Positions 29,171-37,715 of a stretch of 64,000 nucleotides of DNA are shown here, piece by piece. Origin of the DNA: Flavobacterium fryxellicola (GTDB taxonomy: Bacteria; Bacteroidota; Bacteroidia; Flavobacteriales; Flavobacteriaceae); contig NZ_FRDK01000005.1 of the NCBI RefSeq assembly GCF_900143245.1, forward strand, positions 157,657 to 221,656, read 5' to 3'. The notes under the pieces were generated by a model. The model searched no databases, was not told where the DNA came from, and was given only the letters and a program-made list of their open reading frames with translations. A program made the position numbers and the translations under genes. Within the stretch, counting starts at the first letter, position 1, and the number at the start of each line of letters is the position of its first letter.

Positions 29171-29207
29171 TATAATTATAAATTATGAGTTATGAGTTAT
29201 GAATTTT
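29171..29207. repeat. Left AT-rich inverted repeat flanking the four-helix-bundle gene
   Basis: Contains ATAATTATAAATT followed by TTATGAG in tandem (period 7) and ends TTATGAATT. The reverse complement of 29548-29579 reads TATAATTATAAATT then AGTTATGAATT, so the two flanks are inverted copies. Confidence 0.6.
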
Positions 29208-29229
29208 TCTTAGAGGTTAATATAATACT

Positions 29230-29549
29230 TCAAATAATTTTCAAAACTTCATTGTTCTGTTGGTAAATCGATTCAAATTCAATCTCGGAAATATAATTGG
29301 TTTCTTTTAAAAGTTCTAACCAATAAAGAGATTCATCACATTCTTTCTGAGCTATTGACAACTTATGAATAAAGTCCGGTCTACTTTGCGCATTTACAGC
29401 TTCACGAACATTTGCTCCCACAGAAGTTATTGAGCGCAAAAACTGTTTACTCATACTATATTCTTTCTTTCAGAAATCAAGTATTTGTACAAATTAACCC
29501 CTCTTATTGCTAACTCAAAACTTTCTGTTTTCACACTACTTTCACTCAT
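29230..29549 (-). pseudogene. Four-helix-bundle (IVS / S23-like) protein gene, frameshifted
   Basis: Two overlapping reading frames make one gene. The first (29549-29451) reads MSESSVKTESFELAIRG then VNLYKYLISERKNIV and stops. The second (29454-29230, 74 residues) reads MSKQFLRSITSVGANVREAV and continues to the end. Upstream of its ATG the second frame reads KKEYS, so adding one A in GAAAGAAAGAA at about 29464-29472 restores a single protein of about 106 residues, close to family length. The family is found in 23S rRNA intervening sequences and as chromosomal cassettes; function is unknown. A sequencing error or a programmed shift cannot be excluded. Confidence 0.75.
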
Positions 29550-29579
29550 AATTCATAACTAAAAATTTATAATTATATT
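29548..29579. repeat. Right AT-rich inverted repeat flanking the four-helix-bundle gene
   Basis: Inverted counterpart of 29171-29207. It covers the start codon region of the four-helix-bundle gene and abuts the SDR stop codon at 29580-29582. Confidence 0.6.
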
Positions 29580-30257
29580 TTAAGGATTCGTAGAAGAGAC
29601 TTGCAATACTTTTCCGTTGAAATATTTATTTCCAGTCACGGTAAAATCATAGATGTAATTTGCCATTTCAGATGCTGATATAGGCGCTTGATAACCTGGA
29701 AAAGCTTCAGCTAACATCTCTGTTTGTACAGAGCCTAACGCTAAAACGTTGAAAGCGATTCCGCGATCTTTGTATTCTTCGGCTAATAATTCTGATAAGG
29801 TAATCACGGCGCCTTTACTAGAGCTGTATGCTGCTAAGCCCGCAAACTTTAAACTGCCTTGAATCCCTCCCATAGAACTGATTGTAACTACGTGACTTCC
29901 TTTTTGCAAGTATGGCAAACAAACACGCGTTAAATTAGCCACTCCAAAAACATTGACTTTGTAGATATTTTCGAAATCTTCCTGAGTCGTTTCTAAAAAA
30001 GGTTTCAACAATAAACTTCCTGCGTTATGAATGACGGCATCTACTTGTTTCCAAGACTTAGAAAGAAAACTACTTACTTTATCTAATTCCGATTCATTGG
30101 ATAAATCAACCGAAAGACAAGTAATATTTTCGTTCCCCAATAACGCCTGAGGAATTTTTCTAGAAATCGCAAGAACTTGATGTCCTGCATTTGCAAATTG
30201 CAAGGCCAATTCAAAGCCTATTCCCCTGCTCGTTCCTGTAATGATAATATTTTTCAT
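29580..30257 (-). CDS. Short-chain dehydrogenase/reductase
   Basis: 225 residues with the classical SDR layout: TGTSRGIGFELALQF cofactor loop, VIHNAGSL, catalytic Ser in SSMGG and YxxxK as YSSSKGA. The loop favours NADP(H) but this is not decisive. Substrate unknown. A box TATTTTTG on the minus strand (30262-30269) lies so close to the ATG that the transcript would be nearly leaderless if it is used. Its stop codon touches the right inverted repeat. Confidence 0.88.
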   Translation of the reverse strand: MKNIIITGTSRGIGFELALQFANAGHQVLAISRKIPQALLGNENITCLSVDLSNESELDKVSSFLSKSWKQVDAVIHNAGSLLLKPFLETTQEDFENIYKVNVFGVANLTRVCLPYLQKGSHVVTISSMGGIQGSLKFAGLAAYSSSKGAVITLSELLAEEYKDRGIAFNVLALGSVQTEMLAEAFPGYQAPISASEMANYIYDFTVTGNKYFNGKVLQVSSTNP

Positions 30258-30347
30258 GAAGCAAAAATAAGCAAAAACAATAAAAAAGTAATGCTTTGCG
30301 CCAAGATTGTTACGGCAATGAAATTAAAATTTTATTATAAAATTCAT

Positions 30348-30355
30348 TATTTTTG
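30348..30355 (+). promoter_or_regulatory. Promoter -7 box TATTTTTG for the GNAT gene
   Basis: TATTTTTG matches TAnnTTTG, 32 nt before the ATG at 30388. No -33 TTG at the usual distance. Confidence 0.45.
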
Positions 30356-30387
30356 ATTCAGAATCCTAACCATTGAATTATCAGAAA

Positions 30388-30966
30388 ATGACAGAAATTA
30401 TCACATTCGAAATTGCAAAAATAAGTGACATTGAAGGCGTTCTGGCTTTACAAGATTTATACCTTGTCACTAATTTATCAGAAGAAGAAAAAGCTTTTGG
30501 ATTTGTTACCACGCCATTTACGGTACAACAACTTACCGAAGTTATCCAAAAACAAGAATTATTTCTTGCTAAAAATTCTAACAAAATCATTGGGTATATT
30601 TTTACAGGAAGTTGGGACTTTTTCAAACAATGGCCTATTTTTGATTATATGACTCAACTAATTCCTAAACTGAACTTTTTAGATTTTGACATCACTACTG
30701 AAAATAGTTTTCAATATGGCCCCATTTGCATCCATAAGGACTACCGCGGGAAGGGATTAATAACAACTCTTTTTGAGTTAATGCGAATAAATCTGTCGCA
30801 AAAATACCCTTTGAGTTTGACCTTCATTAACAAAATTAATATCCCTTCTACAAAAGCACACACTGAAAAGCTAAAATGGACTATTATTGGCGATTTTCAG
30901 TTCAACAATAATGACTATTATATTTTGGCTTATGACATGAAGCAATCCGTTTCTTATCCTATTTAA
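30388..30966 (+). CDS. GNAT family N-acetyltransferase
   Basis: 192 residues from the ATG at 30388; an in-frame TTG at 30373 is a less likely start. GNAT features: N-terminal ITFEIAKISDIEGVLALQ, LAKNSNKIIGYIF as the central strand and the acetyl-CoA loop IHKDYRGKGLITTLFELM. Acceptor unknown. It overlaps the convergent M28 peptidase gene by 8 nt at the 3' end. Confidence 0.85.
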   Translation: MTEIITFEIAKISDIEGVLALQDLYLVTNLSEEEKAFGFVTTPFTVQQLTEVIQKQELFLAKNSNKIIGYIFTGSWDFFKQWPIFDYMTQLIPKLNFLDFDITTENSFQYGPICIHKDYRGKGLITTLFELMRINLSQKYPLSLTFINKINIPSTKAHTEKLKWTIIGDFQFNNNDYYILAYDMKQSVSYPI

Positions 30967-31930
30967 GCATTATTATTTCTTGACTAGGCGTATTTGCCAT
31001 TTGTGCTACAGCAGGCAATAATTCTTGTATAAAAGAAGTGATGTGGGGAATATCCATCGCTTTAAAATCATCAGAAACATGATGGTAGAATTCAAAATTC
31101 TCGAAATCAAAAGTACTAACCGATTGGCAAGGCACTTTGAAAACATCATAGAAAGAGAAGTTATCTGATCTGTAAAAGAGTTGAAATTCGGCTTCCTTTG
31201 GAAGAAAACCAATCGTGTTTTTGCCAGTATATTCGTTTATTTTTCCAGCCATATTAGACTTATCAAAACCGGTAATATAAGCTAAATAATCTCTTTTCAT
31301 TGGGACACCAATCATTTCAATATTGAACTGCGCATAGAGTTTAAAATCCTGTGCTTTCAATTTCTTGGCTAGATGTTTAGAACCTAATAATCCCTTTTCT
31401 TCTCCTGCAAAAAACACAAAAAGAATGCTTCGTTTGTTATTTTTGGCATTACTGAAATACTTTGCCATTTCAGCAACTGCGGTTGTTCCTGAGGCATCAT
31501 CATTGGCACCATTATTAATAAAATCCCCATTCACCCCTTTTTTATCTATTCCAATATGATCATAATGCGCACTTAGAATTATAAATTCATTTTTTAGAAC
31601 AGCATCAGTACCTTCAACATAACCAACTATATTAAACGCAGTACCCTTGAAAGTTGAAAGTGTATCCCGATACGATTTGAAATAGGGCTTTACCTTATTA
31701 TCTTTAAAAAATTGCTCTAAATAATCCGCCGCTTTTACCATACCTACTTGTCCAGTTTCCCTTCCTTCCAACTCATCTGAAGCTAAATATTGTAACGTTT
31801 TAGCAACATCCTTCTGCTGCACCGTATACGCGAGATGCGATGGAACACTATTTGCGGTATCCTTTACAACTACAGAAGACGGTTTGCAACACAAGAAAAG
31901 AAATGGGAGTAACAGAAAAAAATTTTTCAT
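30959..31930 (-). CDS. M28 family zinc aminopeptidase, lipoprotein
   Basis: 323 residues. The signal sequence MKNFFLLLPFLFLCCKPSS ends in a lipobox, so it is exported and lipidated. Zinc ligands of M28 enzymes are visible: SAHYDHIG, GANDDASGT, FFAGEEKGLLGS and a late histidine in FYHHVSDDF. These are dinuclear-zinc aminopeptidases that trim peptides outside the cytoplasm. It follows the LysE-like gene by 52 nt, the last member of a five-gene minus-strand run. Confidence 0.92.
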   Translation of the reverse strand: MKNFFLLLPFLFLCCKPSSVVVKDTANSVPSHLAYTVQQKDVAKTLQYLASDELEGRETGQVGMVKAADYLEQFFKDNKVKPYFKSYRDTLSTFKGTAFNIVGYVEGTDAVLKNEFIILSAHYDHIGIDKKGVNGDFINNGANDDASGTTAVAEMAKYFSNAKNNKRSILFVFFAGEEKGLLGSKHLAKKLKAQDFKLYAQFNIEMIGVPMKRDYLAYITGFDKSNMAGKINEYTGKNTIGFLPKEAEFQLFYRSDNFSFYDVFKVPCQSVSTFDFENFEFYHHVSDDFKAMDIPHITSFIQELLPAVAQMANTPSQEIIMLK

Positions 31931-31982
31931 AATTGATAAGGATTAGTATTAATAAAGACAGCTGTGAATTAGCATTAAACTT

Positions 31983-32636
31983 TTATGATTCCGTTTTATT
32001 TTGATAGTACTTTTTATAAACTTTGACCATTTGAACAACGGCCAAAACAACAAAAAACAACGGAATTACAACTGGAATTACATACTTAGAAAAGCTGCTC
32101 GTATTTTGGGCTAAAGTGTTTAAGATCAAAACCAAACAGAGCATCCCCATAAATGTACCTACCAAAGTTCCTGCAATGTAATACACTTTGTGCTTATTTG
32201 CAATTGAAATATAATTCCCATTCATCAAATAGAGATTCCATCCGGTCCAAAATGGTATTTGAAGAAAATTAATAGCACTTAAAAAAACACCAATTAAAAA
32301 AGGAGAATACGTCGCATATTTTTCTACTACGCCTTGTTGTTCTATTGGTTGATTAGCGCTTTCAAAAAAAGAATACCCTAAAATTAAGAGAAAGAAAATA
32401 GCAAAAAAATCAATAATCTTCATTAATTTCTGATTACTTACCAATTGCCTTGCAAATAGTAACGTAAGATAAATCACGAACATCTCCACAAAAATGACTC
32501 CTACTAAAAACAAAAACAAGCTACTAATCCCAAGTTTGACATATATTTCGAAACCGATAACATTCAAATATCCTAACGGTATCGAACCAATAAAGCTCAC
32601 TAAAAAACCAACAAAAATGTTCTTTAATGCCTTCAT
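31983..32636 (-). CDS. LysE-family-like membrane transporter
   Basis: 217 residues with about six membrane helices, opening FVGFLVSFIGSIPLGYLNVIGFEIYVKLG, which corresponds to the conserved N-terminal helix of LysE/RhtB exporters. Substrate is not predictable. The start lies 4 nt after the stop of the ATP-grasp gene, so the two are tightly coupled. Confidence 0.75.
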   Translation of the reverse strand: MKALKNIFVGFLVSFIGSIPLGYLNVIGFEIYVKLGISSLFLFLVGVIFVEMFVIYLTLLFARQLVSNQKLMKIIDFFAIFFLLILGYSFFESANQPIEQQGVVEKYATYSPFLIGVFLSAINFLQIPFWTGWNLYLMNGNYISIANKHKVYYIAGTLVGTFMGMLCLVLILNTLAQNTSSFSKYVIPVVIPLFFVVLAVVQMVKVYKKYYQNKTES

Positions 32637-32640
32637 TACT

Positions 32641-33675
32641 TTAAAAATTTACAATTTTATTGCTTTGTTCCAAGTGCATTTTATATTCTTTCATACCTTC
32701 CTTATGCAGTAGATAGGCAACACCCTTTTTATGGTTGGCAACGCTTATTTCATACATATACGTAATATGCCGTGCGAGTTCTTTCCAAGCAAAAAACAAA
32801 GAATGCTTTGGGTCGTATATGTGAGTGGGTTCACTCCCAGCGCCATTTAATTCTACGACTGAAAAATTAAGTCCTTGCTCTAATTCTTCGATAGTATGGT
32901 ACATTACATCCAATCTACCAAAATAGAAACCCGGAATCTGCAAACACATTTCGTTTATGGTTTGTGTTAATTTTGGTGATATCCAATGACTTCCGTCAAT
33001 GAATTTTGCGCCTCGAGCATGATTCCCATAAGGCACTAAATTCAATTTCTCCCCTTCAGGTAAAATATCGAGTAATTTTCGACCGTATTCCTGCTTTAAA
33101 ACGGGCAGTTGTAATTCATATCGTGGATTTTCTTTAATCAATTCTTCTACAGTTGAAAAGCCGTTACCAGTAACAATCAAAAATTCCTTTGCTACGATTC
33201 CTGTAATTCTACCCGTTTTTTCATGAGGATAGCGCACATAGAAAATTCCAATTTCATTACTGTACGGAATTAAATCCTGGACCACATAATCGAAATTTGC
33301 TTTTTGCGAATATCCTTCTAAATCGGCTATCGAATTGATTTTTTTTACTGCAGAACCGCGCAGACCAACATCGGGTTTTGCAATCAAAGGGTATTTTATT
33401 TTTGCTTTTGTAATAGCATTTAAAACGTTTTGAAGATCAGTTCCCTCTTTTATTAATTCCGTTTTCGGGAAATACTGTTGTGGAATCAAATCGTAAATTT
33501 CTTTCTTGGATTCCATCATAAAACCTCCATTCTTGATGGTTGGATTACAGGCATTGAAGAAAAAAATTGACTTTGCCTTGATGGAATAATAGGACCATAA
33601 AAAATAAATAGGAATATATACAATCTGGAAAGGCCAGTATTCCCAATGCAAAATTTTATGAAAAAATAGTTTCAA
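32641..33675 (-). CDS. ATP-grasp protein (D-Ala-D-Ala ligase-like)
   Basis: 345 residues. ATP-grasp features: YPLIAKPDVGLRGSAVKKI (P-loop-like), VVQDLIPYSNEIGIFYVRYP, and the metal-binding end GRLDVMYHTIEEL with VVELNGAGSEPTHIYDP. The N-terminal WPFQIVYIPIYFLWSYYSIKA is hydrophobic and may be a membrane anchor. Substrate unknown; the ligase family joins a carboxylate to an amine. Start choice: the frame runs to a TTG at 33726, which would overlap the upstream gene by 41 nt; a TTG at 33675 leaves a 10-nt gap and gives MKLFFHKILHWEYWPF, so I use it. Confidence 0.78.
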   Translation of the reverse strand: MKLFFHKILHWEYWPFQIVYIPIYFLWSYYSIKAKSIFFFNACNPTIKNGGFMMESKKEIYDLIPQQYFPKTELIKEGTDLQNVLNAITKAKIKYPLIAKPDVGLRGSAVKKINSIADLEGYSQKANFDYVVQDLIPYSNEIGIFYVRYPHEKTGRITGIVAKEFLIVTGNGFSTVEELIKENPRYELQLPVLKQEYGRKLLDILPEGEKLNLVPYGNHARGAKFIDGSHWISPKLTQTINEMCLQIPGFYFGRLDVMYHTIEELEQGLNFSVVELNGAGSEPTHIYDPKHSLFFAWKELARHITYMYEISVANHKKGVAYLLHKEGMKEYKMHLEQSNKIVNF

Positions 33676-33685
33676 AATATAGTTA

Positions 33686-34396
33686 TTAAACGGTGATAAA
33701 TGACGAAGAATACTCCTGTTGGGCAATCAAATCATAGTGAAAGATACTGACCTTATTATTTTCCAGGACGGTTTGCGTGATGCTTAGCGTTTTCAACTCG
33801 TCATTCCTATTAATCACAAGGCCGTTTTCATTATTTCCAGACTCCGTATGGCGATGAAAACCATACATTGTTGATACTGAAATCTCCGAATTCTGATCCA
33901 CAAAAGTATGAAACCAATTCGAGCGTTTTTCTCGAATGGCCGACGGATATAAAGTAGATGATGACCAAATGTGATTTTTTTGAATATCCAAAGGCGTAGT
34001 TTCTTTCCCCTTTCCGTTCCATCGCAATTGAAAAAGCATCTTATTTTGAAATAAAACTAAAGTAAAAGGTTCTATGTTTTCTAAATCAATTTCGGTCCAG
34101 AAATCCTTTGGAGAATCGTCGCTGATCATATCTAAAACAATCAAACCCCTACTTTTTCGATACGGAAGGTGTACTTTATGCTTTTCATCGGCTCCATTCA
34201 ACAACACTAGAATCGTTCCGTCTGCTTTAGCAACAAACCAAGTTCCACCTGCTAACGGATCCTTTGGAAAAATAAGATCCTTCCCGTTTATTGTATAGAG
34301 TCTAGGCGGAATAGCACTAGGTCGTACTATTTTTTCATCCCGATTTGAAGTAATGATAATTTTATCATTTGTGGTTACAAAACTTACTGTGCACAT
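33686..34396 (-). CDS. TANGO2/NRDE family protein
   Basis: 236 residues opening MCTVSFVTTNDKIIITSNRDE, the NRDE motif of the TANGO2 family, followed by DPLAGGTWFVAKADGTILVLLNG. Function in bacteria is unsettled; eukaryotic members are linked to lipid or haem handling. Overlaps the DinB-like gene by 13 nt, so it is translationally coupled. Confidence 0.85.
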   Translation of the reverse strand: MCTVSFVTTNDKIIITSNRDEKIVRPSAIPPRLYTINGKDLIFPKDPLAGGTWFVAKADGTILVLLNGADEKHKVHLPYRKSRGLIVLDMISDDSPKDFWTEIDLENIEPFTLVLFQNKMLFQLRWNGKGKETTPLDIQKNHIWSSSTLYPSAIREKRSNWFHTFVDQNSEISVSTMYGFHRHTESGNNENGLVINRNDELKTLSITQTVLENNKVSIFHYDLIAQQEYSSSFITV

Positions 34397-34872
34397 TGCT
34401 TTCTATATTCTATTGTAGAGCGAGCAACACCAAAATCAGGATTAACAGTAACTGTTTCGCATTGCAAAATAGCTACTTTTATCAATGCTTGATGATGAAT
34501 ACAATGTTCTAAATTATAAAGTAACTCCCTGAAATAATTGCTTTCAATCCTAATTTCTTCGCCATCAACAACTTGTAACAGCTCAATATTCTTATTTTTT
34601 TTATCCAAATTTTGTTGAATCATCACAATATTTTCGATGGCAAAAGCAGTATCCGTTTGGATGCGACTATTCCGTTCTCTATTATCATAATTAACAACAC
34701 CACAATCATATCGATTTTCTAAGCACTGGAACATCTCAATAATATGTCTGGTGTGTTCTCCAATGGTTGCATTACTTAATTCCGCGCAAGAATTGGAATA
34801 TTCTTTTTGGGACAATTGGTTCAGCAAATCAATTAGTTCATTTAAGCTATTATTAATAGAGGGTATTAGCAT
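34384..34872 (-). CDS. DinB-like four-helix protein
   Basis: 162 residues. Histidine positions match the metal site of DinB/YfiT-type bundles: ATIGEHTRHIIEMF in helix 2 and NLEHCIHHQALIKVA in helix 4. These proteins are thiol-transferase or stress-related in some bacteria; here function is unknown. First gene of the run down to the M28 peptidase. A box TAAATTTG (minus strand, 34891-34898) lies 18 nt upstream of the ATG. Confidence 0.7.
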   Translation of the reverse strand: MLIPSINNSLNELIDLLNQLSQKEYSNSCAELSNATIGEHTRHIIEMFQCLENRYDCGVVNYDNRERNSRIQTDTAFAIENIVMIQQNLDKKNKNIELLQVVDGEEIRIESNYFRELLYNLEHCIHHQALIKVAILQCETVTVNPDFGVARSTIEYRKQCAQ

Positions 34873-34890
34873 ATTTATATTTTAAATCAA

Positions 34891-34898
34891 CAAATTTA
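34891..34898 (-). promoter_or_regulatory. Promoter -7 box TAAATTTG for the DinB-like operon
   Basis: Reads TAAATTTG on the minus strand, 18 nt before the DinB-like ATG. A TTG lies at a 24-nt distance, slightly longer than usual. Confidence 0.5.
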
Positions 34899-34904
34899 AG
34901 CCAA

Positions 34905-35290
34905 TAGTTTTGTCCTTAAGACCAAGGCATTACAACAAAGAAAGGGAATTACTGCCAAAATAAAAAGTACATTCTCATCATTTTAACTTCTATTTAAGCA
35001 CGTGCAGCGGTACAAAAATCGCACCAATACTAAAACCGTAGTCATTTTAGTTCCTCTCGTCTCCATTTTAAGTACTAAGAGCCAAATCCCAAACATCTAA
35101 AAAGCAATACGAGTATTCCTATAAAATTCAATTTTTAAAGTCTAAACGAATACAAAAAGACTACTCGCATGATTTACTTTTAAACTTTAAAGTCGCTTTA
35201 AACCGCTCTTTTCAGACAATCGTACCATTGCTTAAGGCAAAGCTATTTTCCAATTTGAGACTAATCCCAATATTTAAAAATTGGCTTAAT
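34905..35290. other. Non-coding stretch, no gene seen
   Basis: About 385 nt between the DinB-like operon and acyl-CoA dehydrogenase. No open frame with codon use like the neighbours, no tRNA, no clear repeat. It is rich in short A/T runs and may hold decayed sequence. Confidence 0.5.
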
Positions 35291-35294
35291 GAAC

Positions 35295-35331
35295 AAAACC
35301 CTTCCCAACCGAAATTGAAAAGGGTTTTTTA
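35295..35331. terminator. Terminator after acyl-CoA dehydrogenase
   Basis: Stem AAAACCCTT / AAGGGTTTT around a loop of about 16 nt, lying 22 nt downstream of the acyl-CoA dehydrogenase stop on the minus strand. The T-run is longer on the plus strand, so direction is ambiguous. Confidence 0.6.
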
Positions 35332-35352
35332 ATAATTATAATTTGTTTCTTA

Positions 35353-36489
35353 CTATACTAATCCTCTTGAGATTACGATTCGCTGTATTTCAGAAGTTCC
35401 TTCGTAAATTTGTGTAATTTTAGAATCCCGCATCATACGTTCCACATGATATTCAGCAACATATCCATTCCCACCATGAATTTGAACTGCTTCATTAGCC
35501 ACTTCTAAAGCTATTTCTGACGCATATAATTTTGCCATAGCACCAGAATGTGCAATATCTTTACCTTCATCTTTTTCACAAGCTGCTTTCATCACTAATA
35601 GTCTTGCAGCAGTTACTTTCACATACATATCGGCAAGTTTAAAAGCAATCGCTTGATGATTAAAAATTTCTTTACCAAATGCTTTTCTTTCATGAGAATA
35701 TTTTAAAGCAATTTCGTACGCTCCAGTCGCAATTCCTAAAGCTTGAGATGCAATACCTATTCTTCCACCATTTAAAACATTCATTGCAAAGGCAAATCCA
35801 AATCCATCATCACCAATTCTATTTTCTTTAGGAACCTTTACGTCAGAAAAAAGTAACGAATGCGTATCACTTCCACGGATTCCCATTTTTCTTTCTTTTG
35901 GTCCAATATCAAATCCAGCCCAACCTTTCTCCACTATAAAAGCGTTGATTCCTTTATGCCCTTTTTCAACATCAGTTTGAGCAATAACAATATATGTAGA
36001 AGCGGTTGAACCATTTGTGATCCAGTTTTTTGTTCCATTTAACAAATAATGATCTCCTTTGTCTATTGCTGTTGTTTTTTGTGAAGTCGCATCACTTCCT
36101 GCCTCAGGCTCTGATAAACAGAAAGCACCGATTACCGCTCCTTTTGCCAAAGGAACTAAATATTTTATTTTTTGTTCTTCATTGCAATATTTCTCTATAC
36201 CCGCACAAACTAGCGAATTATTTACGGACATAATCACAGCAGCGGAGGCATCAACTTTCGCAATTTCTGTCATTGCCAGAACATAAGAAATACTATCTAA
36301 ACCCGAACCTCCATATTTAGGATCAACCATCATTCCCATAAACCCTAAATCAGCCATCATTTTCAACTGCTCGGTTGGAAATTTTGAATGTTCATCCCGT
36401 TCAATAACGCCTGGTAACAATTCTGCAATTGCAAAATCTTTAGCAGCTTGTTGAATCATTAAATGCTCTTCGGTTAGATTAAAATCCAT
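35353..36489 (-). CDS. Acyl-CoA dehydrogenase (short-chain type)
   Basis: 378 residues, usual length. FAD and substrate motifs are present: FCLSEPEAGSDA, TKNWITNGSTA, the catalytic-glutamate region YEGTSEIQRIVISRGL at the C-terminus, and QIHGGNGYVAEYHVERMMRD. It oxidises short acyl-CoA to enoyl-CoA and passes electrons to ETF. It stands alone with its own consensus promoter, divergent from anmK. Confidence 0.95.
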   Translation of the reverse strand: MDFNLTEEHLMIQQAAKDFAIAELLPGVIERDEHSKFPTEQLKMMADLGFMGMMVDPKYGGSGLDSISYVLAMTEIAKVDASAAVIMSVNNSLVCAGIEKYCNEEQKIKYLVPLAKGAVIGAFCLSEPEAGSDATSQKTTAIDKGDHYLLNGTKNWITNGSTASTYIVIAQTDVEKGHKGINAFIVEKGWAGFDIGPKERKMGIRGSDTHSLLFSDVKVPKENRIGDDGFGFAFAMNVLNGGRIGIASQALGIATGAYEIALKYSHERKAFGKEIFNHQAIAFKLADMYVKVTAARLLVMKAACEKDEGKDIAHSGAMAKLYASEIALEVANEAVQIHGGNGYVAEYHVERMMRDSKITQIYEGTSEIQRIVISRGLV

Positions 36490-36526
36490 ATTTTTATTAT
36501 AAATTAAATGTTCTTAAATTTGTGGA

Positions 36527-36556
36527 CAAAAGTAATTATTAAATATCAGATTTCAA
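36527..36556 (-). promoter_or_regulatory. Acyl-CoA dehydrogenase promoter, TTG-N19-TACTTTTG
   Basis: On the minus strand TTG (36556-36554) is followed after exactly 19 nt by TACTTTTG (36534-36527), the full Bacteroidota -33/-7 arrangement, 37 nt upstream of the start codon. Confidence 0.75.
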
Positions 36557-36577
36557 ACGTTTTCGTAAATTTAGCCA

Positions 36578-37648
36578 ATGTTTAAAGAAAAATATAATGT
36601 AGTAGGTGTCATGTCCGGAACTTCGCTAGACGGGATAGATTTGGCACATATTGTCTTTACTGTAGAAAACAATATTTGGGAATTTGAAATACTAGCTTCT
36701 GAAACTGTTTCTTACACAAGTGATTGGTTAAACAAATTAAAAATTGCCATATCCTTCTCTGCGGTGGCTCTAGAAATACTGAATCAGGAATACACCTCGC
36801 TACTAGCTGTTATTATTGGTGATTTCATCAAAAAAAAGGATATCAAGAATCTTGATGCCGTTTGTTCCCATGGTCATACAATAGTACATCAACCGCAAAA
36901 CGGAATTACACTTCAAATAGGTAATTTGCCCCAGATTTCATCCTTGATCCACCAAACTGTAGTTTGTGATTTTAGAGTTCAAGATGTGCAACTTGGAGGT
37001 CAAGGTGCTCCTTTGGTTCCTATTGGGGATCAAATATTATTTCCTGAATATGATTACTGCATGAATTTAGGTGGTTTTTCGAATGTTTCCTTTGAACAAA
37101 ATAAAAAAAGAATTGCATTCGATATTTCGCCTGTAAATACTGTTTTGAATTTTTATGCCAATGAATTAGGACTGGATTATGATGATAAAGGCAGTATTTC
37201 CAGAACTGGAATATGCAACCAGCATTTATTGAATGAATTAAATGCTTTGAAATTCTATCAAAAAACACCTCCTAAATCGTTGGGCTTTGAATTCGTAAAA
37301 GAAACTACCTTACCTGTTATCAACAGCTATTCTATTCCTATTGAAGACAAATTACGCACTTTCACAGAACATGTGGCGTTTCAAATTGCTTTGGCTTTGC
37401 CAAATAAAAACGGCAGTATTTTTATAACTGGCGGCGGTGCTTATAATGTTTTTCTCATTCAGCGCATACAATTCTATTTACCGCAAATGAAATTAATAAT
37501 TCCAACAGCTAAAATTTTAGAATTTAAAGAGGCGTTGATTTTTGCATTGCTCGGCGTTTTAAAATTACGAGGAGAAATCAATGTTCTAAGTAGCGTAACA
37601 GGAGCGAAAAAAGATCATACTTCTGGAATTATTTATTCTCCAAAATAA
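36578..37648 (+). CDS. anmK: Anhydro-N-acetylmuramic acid kinase
   Basis: 356 residues. Signature GVMSGTSLDGIDLAHIVF at the N-terminus, VCSHGHTIVHQP, GGQGAPLVPIGDQILF and ITGGGAYNVFLI. It phosphorylates anhydroMurNAc to MurNAc-6-P during cell-wall recycling. It is divergent from the acyl-CoA dehydrogenase and followed 67 nt later by gdh. A weak box TAAATTTA precedes the start by a few nucleotides. Confidence 0.95.
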   Translation: MFKEKYNVVGVMSGTSLDGIDLAHIVFTVENNIWEFEILASETVSYTSDWLNKLKIAISFSAVALEILNQEYTSLLAVIIGDFIKKKDIKNLDAVCSHGHTIVHQPQNGITLQIGNLPQISSLIHQTVVCDFRVQDVQLGGQGAPLVPIGDQILFPEYDYCMNLGGFSNVSFEQNKKRIAFDISPVNTVLNFYANELGLDYDDKGSISRTGICNQHLLNELNALKFYQKTPPKSLGFEFVKETTLPVINSYSIPIEDKLRTFTEHVAFQIALALPNKNGSIFITGGGAYNVFLIQRIQFYLPQMKLIIPTAKILEFKEALIFALLGVLKLRGEINVLSSVTGAKKDHTSGIIYSPK

Positions 37649-37683
37649 AATTAAAAATACATATTTCACATTATTCTATTTTT

Positions 37684-37691
37684 TATATTTG
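37684..37691 (+). promoter_or_regulatory. gdh promoter -7 box TATATTTG
   Basis: TATATTTG lies 24 nt before the ATG at 37716 and overlaps an in-frame TTG at 37689, which argues for the ATG as the real start. Confidence 0.6.
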
Positions 37692-37715
37692 CAAAAATTA
37701 AACATATCGCAACAA

